A stretch of 12,284 nt of DNA from Spirochaetes bacterium ADurb.Bin110 (GTDB taxonomy: Bacteria > Spirochaetota > Spirochaetia > Treponematales > Rectinemataceae): the NCBI GenBank assembly GCA_002070755.1, contig MWDY01000065.1, forward strand, positions 1 through 12,284, read 5' to 3'. The translations under genes were made by a program, and so were the position numbers. This document shows positions 7,661-12,284 of this stretch, in pieces. A model generated the notes under the pieces. It searched no databases, was not told the origin of the DNA, and worked only from the letters and a program-made list of their open reading frames with translations. How positions within the stretch are numbered: the stretch's first letter is position 1; each line of letters starts with the position of its first letter.

Positions 7661-8613
7661 AGTACACCTCTAGTTGCTTTTCTATTTCTTTGGCGAATCC
7701 GACCTGTAATAAAAACAATGCTTATGATAATAATTCCGACAAATATATTTTGCATAAAAGGATGAACACCAAGTAAATTAAGGCTATTTCGCAAACTGCC
7801 TATTATAAGTGCACCGACCATAGCCATTGACACTGATCCATATCCACCGGCCATATCCACGCCGCCAATGACACAAGCAGCGATGCTATCAAGCTGATAC
7901 GCCTCCCCTTGTATAGGATGAACAGTATCAAGTTGTGCGCTGAGGAGTAAGCCTGCTACTGATGTGCAGAAAGATGCAAATACATAAACAAAAAACTGTA
8001 TCTTTGTGACGCTTATGCCTTCTTGCCTCAATACTGTCTCATTTCCGCCTAAGGCAAGTATATGATTCCCTAAGGAAGTAAATTTAAGAATAATAAATCC
8101 TATCAAGAAAAATATTAGCATAAGATAATCTGAAATAGGGATGCCGAATAATGTACCATTTCCCAAAAATACATAAGAATCCGGAAAACCGCCAATAGAA
8201 CGGCCGCCATTCATGATTAAGGAAAGGCCTTCACTTACTTGGCCGACAACAAGTGTTGTAATAAATGCAGGAACTGAAAGAGTGGAGACCATCAATCCAT
8301 TGAAAAATCCCATTGATAGTCCTACAAGAATTCCTGCAGCCAAACTGAAAAAAATATTATGACCATGGAGCATTAGAATACCGCTTACCATTGGACTAAA
8401 AGCAAGTAAGCCTGAAATTGAAAGGTCAATTCCTTTAATGATAATCACTAATGTCATTCCAACGGCGCAGATACCAATTATAGATGACTGGCGTACCACA
8501 TTCAAAAGATTAGAGATGGTCAAGAAATTAGGAACAAATGATGCCACTATAAGAAAAGCTGCTACCAAAAATATTAAGCCTAAAATTTTCTTTAGATAAA
8601 CTCTGCTTTTCAC
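7657..8613 (-). CDS. Sugar ABC transporter permease (RbsC type), first copy
   Basis: About 318 residues, RbsC family. The hydrophobic N-terminal helix begins after a basic start (K-S-R-V-Y-L-K-K). The family motif appears as G-M-T-L-V-I-I-I-K-G-I-D-L-S, with lysine where T-G-G is usual, and the late loop is C-V-I-G-G-V-D-M-A-G-G-Y-G-S. The frame opens with TTG-GTG at 8616/8613. I prefer GTG at 8613, because AGGAG lies six bases before it and only three before the TTG. It follows the stem-loop at 8627-8659 and overlaps the second permease by ATGA. Together with that permease and the ATPase it forms the membrane part of the importer. Confidence 0.93.
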   Translation of the reverse strand: MKSRVYLKKILGLIFLVAAFLIVASFVPNFLTISNLLNVVRQSSIIGICAVGMTLVIIIKGIDLSISGLLAFSPMVSGILMLHGHNIFFSLAAGILVGLSMGFFNGLMVSTLSVPAFITTLVVGQVSEGLSLIMNGGRSIGGFPDSYVFLGNGTLFGIPISDYLMLIFFLIGFIILKFTSLGNHILALGGNETVLRQEGISVTKIQFFVYVFASFCTSVAGLLLSAQLDTVHPIQGEAYQLDSIAACVIGGVDMAGGYGSVSMAMVGALIIGSLRNSLNLLGVHPFMQNIFVGIIIISIVFITGRIRQRNRKATRGVL

Positions 8614-8626
8614 CAAAAACTCCTGC

Positions 8627-8659
8627 TAGGCTTGCCCTCTTCAAATGAGGGCAAGCCTA
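8627..8659 (-). terminator. 13-bp stem-loop between binding protein and permeases
   Basis: A perfect inverted repeat: TAGGCTTGCCCTC at 8627-8639 pairs with its complement at 8647-8659 around a seven-base loop. It lies 74 bases after the binding-protein stop and 13 bases before the permease start. There is no T-run immediately after it on the minus strand (CAGGAGTTTTTGG follows, which contains the ribosome site). It may therefore act as a partial terminator or as a 3' end stabiliser, giving more binding protein than membrane components, as known for other binding-protein operons. Confidence 0.7.
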
Positions 8660-8733
8660 TCTACCTTATTAACACCGTGACCAAAGAATTGAAGAATTAA
8701 TTGAAATATAAATTTTTAAAGAGAAATCATGGC

Positions 8734-9684
8734 TTAGAAAGTCCATTTATAGGCTTCGTCCAAATTTGTTTTATCATAAACCATAGTACCAGAATCGATA
8801 ACTTTCGGAATACTTTGTGGATCCTTGGCTCCACTTATCACACTAAGAAGTGTATCAACTGCTATCTTCCCCATTTTAGCTGGAAACTGTGCTAGAGTCG
8901 CGGTGACTTTGCCTGCTTTAATAAGGTCTAATGCTTTGCGTGAACCATCTACAGAAATAATTACCACGCCTGTTTTCTTTGCATCAGAAAGAGCTTGGAG
9001 AATTCCATCGAGCATAACATCTGATGCAGAAAAAATGCCTTGGACGCTCTTATTGGCTTGAAGCATATTTTCAGTTACCTGCATAGCAACTGAATTTGTC
9101 CAATCTCCAGGTTGCTCCCCAACTATTTTTAAATTACTGCCTGAAACGCCTTTCTTAAATCCGTCTACACGGTTGTCTCCAGCAACACTCCCATTAGCAC
9201 CTCGCACTACAAGAATATTGCCTTTATTATTGAGTTCTTTCACCATGCGTTTTCCTGCTTCTACGCCTGCATTAAAATTATCTGTACCAACATACGTGAT
9301 ATAAAGATCTTCATTGCCAGGCTCTACTGCGGAATCAACTACAATAACAGGAATACCTGCAGCTTTTATTTTCTTAAGGACAGGTACAACCGCCTTGCCA
9401 TCCATAGGATTAAGAATAATAGCATCTACCTTTTTTGTAATTAAATCTTCAAGCTGATTTACTTGAGTAGATACTGCGGTTTGTTCTCCTGCAGTAACAA
9501 GCAAAAACTTGTGGCCGGCTGCTTCTACATTGGTTTTTATTGCATCAGCAATAGCTTTTTGAAAATCATCGTTAGTGACAGTTTTAAGACTGAATGCAAT
9601 AGTCAATGTCTTATTAGGTGCTGCAACTATAGAACTCAGGACGACAAAGACCATGCATAAGAAGAAAATCGCTTTTCTTTTCAT
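8734..9684 (-). CDS. Periplasmic sugar-binding protein (RbsB type)
   Basis: A 316-residue protein of the RbsB/peripla_BP_4 family. It starts with a signal peptide (M-K-R-K, then a hydrophobic run IFFLCMVFVVLSSIVAA) with a likely cut near residues 21-23. There is no lipobox cysteine at that site, so a soluble periplasmic protein is expected. The mature part shows the family landmarks T-I-A-F-S, A-I-I-L-N-P-M-D, I-P-V-I-V-V-D-S, Y-V-G-T-D-N-F-x-A-G and V-I-I-S-V-D-G. The frame is open 44 codons further upstream, but that extension is read through the promoter and operator repeats; ATG at 9684 follows a strong AAGGAGGT (9689-9696). It is first in the operon, directly under a near-consensus promoter. 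It resembles ribose/allose/inositol-type binders; the ligand is not decidable. Confidence 0.95.
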   Translation of the reverse strand: MKRKAIFFLCMVFVVLSSIVAAPNKTLTIAFSLKTVTNDDFQKAIADAIKTNVEAAGHKFLLVTAGEQTAVSTQVNQLEDLITKKVDAIILNPMDGKAVVPVLKKIKAAGIPVIVVDSAVEPGNEDLYITYVGTDNFNAGVEAGKRMVKELNNKGNILVVRGANGSVAGDNRVDGFKKGVSGSNLKIVGEQPGDWTNSVAMQVTENMLQANKSVQGIFSASDVMLDGILQALSDAKKTGVVIISVDGSRKALDLIKAGKVTATLAQFPAKMGKIAVDTLLSVISGAKDPQSIPKVIDSGTMVYDKTNLDEAYKWTF

Positions 9685-9688
9685 ATAG

Positions 9689-9696
9689 ACCTCCTT
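9689..9696 (-). promoter_or_regulatory. Strong ribosome binding site, binding-protein gene
   Basis: The complement reads AAGGAGGT four bases before ATG (9682-9684). This fixes the start and excludes the longer open frame that reaches back to 9816. Confidence 0.85.
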
Positions 9697-9711
9697 GCTT
9701 ACATTAACATT

Positions 9712-9729
9712 AACATGAACGTTAATGTT
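9712..9729. promoter_or_regulatory. LacI-type operator at the transporter promoter
   Basis: AACATGAACGTTAATGTT is a CG-centred palindrome (16 of 18 bases symmetric) lying just downstream of the -10 box, over the expected transcription start, and 28-45 bases before the ATG. It shares 16 of 18 bases with the site at 5119-5136. An overlapping half-site copy (AACATTAAC at 9706-9714) also pairs with GTTAATGTT at 9721-9729, so two registers of binding are possible. Binding here would block transcription; the lacI-type product of this cluster is the natural candidate. Confidence 0.75.
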
Positions 9730-9735
9730 TATTTG

Positions 9736-9764
9736 ATTATCACCCTGCTTCCTAAATCTGTCAA
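9736..9764 (-). promoter_or_regulatory. Near-consensus sigma-70 promoter of the operon
   Basis: On the complement: TTGACA (9759-9764), a 17-base spacer, then GATAAT (9736-9741). Start of transcription is expected near 9729, inside the operator. This is the strongest promoter seen in the window and drives the binding protein, and probably the whole cluster. Confidence 0.8.
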
Positions 9765-9881
9765 GTTTAATAATTGGAGAAAAGAATGAAGGTGAGCAGT
9801 AATCTAAAATGTCCACATAAAAGGGGGAGAAGCGGGAGAGAAAAGAAGTGCCATGGGAGTCGTGCTATCATTGGTTTTTAA
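9765..9881. other. Intergenic junction between operon and IS debris
   Basis: No gene is recognised here. A TGTCCACATAAAAGGGGGA-like stretch near 9809-9827 has the look of an insertion-sequence end, and base composition shifts from AT-rich to purine-rich at that point. I take it as the likely border of the mobile-element region, without naming a family. Confidence 0.3.
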
Positions 9882-10055
9882 GCAAATCAGGACAGACACG
9901 GAGATTCCATAGGACATACACAGCTTACTCTGGAACGGCACATTAAGGTAAGCCACTTTAGCTGGGAAGAGCGACTTGCATTACAATACTACTATGCAGG
10001 CAGTAACGGCTACCAGAAAATACGAAGTCCAACAATGTTACATGAATTCTCGCTT
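9882..10055 (+). pseudogene. IS30-like transposase, N-terminal fragment
   Basis: The plus-strand frame is open from 9882 (after a TAA at 9879-9881) and reads H-T-Q-L-T-L-E-R, then HFSWEERLALQYYYAG, then N-G-Y-Q-K-I-R-S-P-T. A W-E-E-R-L-x-L-x-Y-Y segment followed by K-I-R-S-P resembles the DNA-binding N-terminus of some IS30-family transposases. There is no good start codon, and the homology ends by about 10040-10055, where the opposing IS1634-type remnant begins. The following codons to 10253 are just antisense of that remnant. It is broken. The family call rests on a short segment and could be wrong. Confidence 0.4.
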
Positions 10056-10070
10056 ATTTCTTATTTATAC

Positions 10071-10945
10071 CTAGGCAAGAAAGGGCACTCCAAAGACTTC
10101 ATAGAGTTGCTTTTGTTTCTTCGTCATCTCGCCAATCTTTTCGATATGTCCAGGACAGGTATAGCACTCAATGACATCGAGTTCATCGAGAAGCTGGGTG
10201 AGGGTATAGCTCTTATAGAGGTCTTGGTCGTGCATCAGCTTATCTATATATGATACATAGATGAGTGCAACAAATTGAACAAAGAGCTTTCCTGAAAGAT
10301 GCGATTCTGAGGAAACTCCCTCTCGCCTCGCAGAGAGCCTCTCCTTGAGGTTTCCTATCGCCTTTTCCACAAGATCCTTCGTGCGATAGATTCTGAGTGC
10401 TTCGAGAGGGTCTTTGCTATCATTGGAGAGGAGGGCAAAGTAGCCATAGTTTCGCTAAACCTTCTCAATCGCCTCTTGCTTGGGATTGAGCTTTACTCCT
10501 CGTACAGGAAGTCTGGGTGAGCTCGTAATATTTTTGGTAGAGAGTCTCGTGATCAGGTATTCTAATGCCTTCTCGGAGCTCTGCTTCGAGCCTATCAAGG
10601 AGCACATTAAAGCGAGCCCTTTCTTCCATAGCCCGCTCGTCATCGTAATAGAGATGCAAATACATCCAAATACATCCTCCGAGTGCCACTCTCTACTGTT
10701 CCTAATCGAGGCTTATGCTGTTCATAAGGCCATTCAATCGTCCTTGAAGTGCAGTACAGCCGAAAGCTTGAAATGTAATAGCTTCTTGATCGCAGAGATT
10801 CAGCTACTTCATCGAGAACCTTTTTAACAATGCACAGTGATGTTTTCACCGAGATGAGAAACTTGTAGTGGTGGGATAGTAGTCCATTGATATTCTCTTC
10901 ACTGTAGAAGCCTCGATCGAGGATGAGCTTCACCTTCTCAATGGA
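10071..10945 (-). pseudogene. IS1634-type transposase, C-terminal half, broken
   Basis: Reading downward from ~10945 there are recognisable pieces of an IS1634-family (IS4-group) DDE transposase: K-L-I-L-D-R-G-F-Y-S-E-E-N-I-N; W-P-Y-E-Q-H-K-P-R; M-Y-L-H-L-Y-Y-D-D-E-R-A; P-V-R-G-V-K-L-N-P-K-Q-E-A; N-Y-G-Y-F-A-L-L-S-N-D; K-D-P-L-E-A-L-R-I-Y-R-T-K-D; and a tail to TAG at 10071-10073 (K-K-Q-K-Q-L-Y-E-V-F-G-V-P-F-L-A). Three lesions break it: a 10-bp tandem duplication at 10657-10676, a frameshift near 10505-10515, and an in-frame TAG at 10455-10457. The N-terminal half is missing; IS66 tnpC sequence joins it near 10935-10950. The catalytic D-R-G-F-Y-S aspartate region remains, but no functional protein can be made. 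Confidence 0.85.
10657..10676. repeat. 10-bp tandem duplication causing a frameshift
   Basis: CAAATACATC occurs twice in direct succession (10657-10666 and 10667-10676) inside the IS1634-type pseudogene. Removing one copy restores the family reading R-R-M-Y-L-H-L-Y-Y-D-D-E-R-A without a frame change, so the duplication is the lesion. Confidence 0.9.
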
Positions 10946-10950
10946 GAGAT

Positions 10951-11355
10951 CGGGAGCTCATTGAAAAGGTAGCAGAGGTAGTGGTAAGGCTCATGCCCAT
11001 TTGCCTTCGCGGTCTCAATCATGCTATAGATACTCACACTCGCATGGGCCCCTAAGGGTGTATTCGAGAAAAGCCAGTTCTTCCTGCCTATCACAAAGGG
11101 CCTTATCGCATTCTCGATGGTATTCGTATCAGGCGTGAGGAGCTCATGGTCGAGGTAATGGGTTATCCTCTCCCATTGGCTCAGTGTATAGCTCGCCGCT
11201 TTCGGAAAGCTTATGGTAGGTGGACTTATGCCTGGATACGCTATAAGCCACGCATGCAGGGTCGTGAGCCTCGGAGCTTGCTCTTTTCTCCTGAGAGTAA
11301 GAAAGTATTCGGTATCCAGAAGCCCTTCTTTATACTCTCGTTGAAGCTCTCCATG
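10951..11355 (-). pseudogene. tnpC: IS66 tnpC, C-terminal fragment
   Basis: The minus strand encodes the end of the IS66 transposase TnpC: REYKEGLLDTEYFLTLRRKE, H-A-W-L, Y-T-L-S-Q-W-E-R-I-T-H-Y-L, PDTNTIENAIRPFVIGRKNW, LFSNTPLGAHAS and YSMIETAKANGHEPYHYL. The E-N-A-I-R-P-F-x-I-G-R-K-N-W-L-F block, with the last catalytic glutamate, is the hallmark of the family. The homology stops after N-E-L-P near 10951, short of the usual C-terminus, where IS1634-type sequence follows. On the other side it joins the preceding tnpC fragment near 11352-11355 in a different frame, across a deletion of much of the catalytic core. Not functional. Confidence 0.88.
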
Positions 11356-11680
11356 AGTACGACTGCAGAATGCTTGATATCCTCTTGTATCGCTTCGATG
11401 AGATCGCCTAAGCCTCGTCCGGCTCGTATCGCAAGAGCACAGAGCGTTGCTCGGGGTGTCCCAATCCCAAAACGACTCAAGATGTTCTCCATACGATAGA
11501 ATGGCTAGGCATCCACAAACTTCTTGACGATAACCTTCTGTGAAATTTTCTCGAGCTCTTCCCATACCTTTTGTCTAATCTCGGGCCGTACTGCTCCACA
11601 GTGCGGGCAGGTGCGCTCCTCAAGGGAGCATGCACTTAGGATATCGACGCGGAGAATATCCTTCGAAATAGGCTTAGGCC
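11352..11680 (-). pseudogene. tnpC: IS66 tnpC, zinc-finger and middle fragment
   Basis: One reading frame with an in-frame TAG at 11505-11507. Before the stop: P-K-P-I-S-K-D-I-L-R-V-D-I-L, the zinc-finger piece R-T-C-P-H-C-G-A-V-R-P-E-I-R, and S-Q-K-V-I-V-K-K-F. After the stop: P-F-Y-R-M-E-N-I-L-S-R-F-G-I, T-P-R-A-T-L-C-A-L-A-I-R-A-G and H-S-A-V-V-L-M. Compared with the family, a few dozen residues are missing between V-K-K-F and P-F-Y-R-M, and the frame is lost at V-V-L-M, just where the first catalytic aspartate (usually M-D-E-T) should follow. The continuation jumps to the C-terminal fragment below 11355. Confidence 0.85.
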
Positions 11681-11833
11681 TCACTTGTCGCGTTCATAGG
11701 CTTTTAAGAGTGTCTTATTCTCTTGCCTGAAAGACTCTTGTGCATAGGTCTCTGCCTCATTGAAAAGCCAGCCTTGACTACTCTCTTCCTTCGGCTTTCT
11801 CTCACCCGAGGAACCATAAAGTTGTCGCTGTAC
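11681..11833 (-). pseudogene. tnpC: IS66 tnpC, N-terminal fragment
   Basis: A 50-codon piece ending at TGA 11681-11683 reads Q-L-Y-G-S-S-G-E-R-K-P-K-E, then GWLFNEAETYAQES, then K-A-Y-E-R-D-K. This matches the R-x-F-G-R-S-S-E-K and L-F-N-E-A-E segment of the TnpC N-terminus. The next family segment (K-P-I-S-K-D-I) continues one frame away from 11680, so a frameshift separates them. Its upstream edge abuts tnpB at about 11833; the tnpC start and coiled-coil are deleted. Confidence 0.8.
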
Positions 11834-12105
11834 TCAAGGCGTTTCGTCCATGAGCAGAAGCCCGTCTTATCCCTACAGAGGATCTTCATCACTCTCCGTG
11901 TCTTTCCTAAAAAGACAAAGTAGTTCCCTGAGAGCAACTCCTTCGGTTTCTTCGCCTCTGCAAGCTGCGCAAGGCCATTGATCTGCTTATGCATATCGGT
12001 GAAGCCAACAATAAGATAAATCCTTCGATTCTTCCTGAGGTCATCCCCTATATCCCTTTTGGAAGAGAGGATACTTATCTTTTCTCTACCTGAGGAACGA
12101 TACAC
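11833..12105 (-). pseudogene. tnpB: IS66 tnpB, partial (right copy)
   Basis: The minus strand reads D-D-L-R-K-N-R-R-I-Y-L-I, VGFTDMHKQINGLAQL, KKPKELLSGNYFVFLG, R-R-V-M-K-I-L-C-R-D-K-T-G-F-C and W-T-K-R-L-E, which covers most of a typical ~115-residue TnpB. After R-L-E the frame enters tnpC sequence in the wrong frame, so the C-terminal third is deleted. The open frame begins at 12105, but the family resemblance only starts at about 12048. The part at 11932-12119 is the second copy of the direct repeat found at 499-686. No tnpA (the first IS66 gene) is recognisable upstream. Confidence 0.85.
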
Positions 12106-12119
12106 GTTTGACAGTTACG
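11932..12119. repeat. Direct repeat, right copy (pairs with 499-686)
   Basis: 188 bases aligned without gaps to 499-686, about 94% identical, with a 122-bp exact run (11954-12075). Same orientation. Differences cluster at both ends, in particular in the last ~45 bases, outside the tnpB coding core. Confidence 0.9.
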
Positions 12120-12284
12120 AACCACCATGGCAGCTCATCGTCTTATCCGGTACCTCAAAGAAGAGTATGGCACAGCATCCCGGCCTGAGTACGGATAAGT
12201 CATGGCCCAGGCGACTAAGAGTCTCAGATTAGGAGTTTCATATTAAAAGTCTCAGTAGGCCGCTTGCCCGATTGCAGAAAATCA
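12120..12284. other. Unassigned right-end sequence
   Basis: No recognised gene. A 23-codon plus-strand frame (12127-12198, starting M-A-A-H-R-L-I-R-Y-L) has no visible ribosome site and I cannot name it. AGTCTCAG appears twice, at 12220-12227 and 12248-12255, flanked by similar bases. This could be the outer end of the IS66 element or part of another remnant. Confidence 0.35.

Noticed and set aside
9701..9729. Iteron-like array of CATTAA hexamers (possible origin)
   Set aside because: Only two to three imperfect units, and the palindrome fits an operator at the transcription start. No replication gene is nearby.
9685..9816. 44-codon N-terminal extension of the binding protein
   Set aside because: It is translated from the promoter and the operator repeats (giving an I-N-V-N-V-type run). 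A strong AAGGAGGT and a signal peptide mark the ATG at 9684.
10480..10827. 115-codon plus-strand open frame
   Set aside because: It is antisense to the IS1634-type transposase remnant, with no recognisable domain.
11146..11499. 117-codon plus-strand open frame
   Set aside because: It is antisense to the IS66 tnpC fragments, whose minus-strand reading shows clear family motifs.
12216..12259. AGTCTCAG direct repeats as a possible CRISPR or attachment site
   Set aside because: Only two short copies 28 bases apart, with no conserved longer repeat, cas gene or integrase.

Overview
The window carries one coherent, single-direction gene cluster of about 8.8 kb on the minus strand, from roughly 9765 down to 1029. 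It is flanked on both sides by decayed insertion sequences. The moderate-to-low GC, the Gram-negative-style signal peptide without a lipobox, the near-consensus sigma-70 promoter and the transposase families suggest a strictly anaerobic bacterium. A spirochaete (Treponema/Sphaerochaeta type) or a gut-type anaerobe would fit, but this is an impression and not proven by the sequence.

Layout, read in the direction of transcription (right to left): a promoter and operator (9712-9764); a periplasmic sugar-type binding protein (8734-9684); a 13-bp stem-loop (8627-8659); two different RbsC-like permeases (7657-8613 and 6707-7660, overlapping by ATGA); a double-domain RbsA-like ATPase (5173-6696); a second promoter/operator candidate (5116-5148); a glycyl radical enzyme (3028-5088); its radical SAM activase (2132-3031, TTG start overlapping the previous stop); and a LacI-family regulator (1029-2060). 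Together they would import a small sugar or polyol without phosphorylating it, transform it by anaerobic radical chemistry, and be controlled by the local LacI protein. Two matching CG-centred palindromes of 18 bp (16 of 18 bases shared) lie six bases downstream of a GATAAT -10 box, one before the binding-protein gene and one before the enzyme gene. This ties the two halves into one regulon. The enzyme has a single active-site cysteine in an A-C-W-E context, so it is not pyruvate formate-lyase; it looks like an eliminase/lyase-type member whose substrate I cannot name.

Left flank (1-895): about 340 bases with nothing recognisable; the 3' end of an IS3-family element (343-499); a fragment of IS66 tnpB (499-686); and the last ~68 codons of a protein with a prealbumin-like/Cna-B-like domain (687-895), apparently cut by the IS66 debris.

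Right flank (9882-12284): an IS30-like N-terminal fragment on the plus strand, the C-terminal half of an IS1634-type transposase with two frameshifts and one stop, and IS66 tnpC and tnpB with frameshifts and large internal deletions. The tnpB fragment at 11932-12119 is a direct repeat (~94% identical, with a 122-bp exact run) of the fragment at 499-686, so the operon sits between two same-orientation IS66 copies. No tRNA, rRNA, CRISPR array or integrase is visible.
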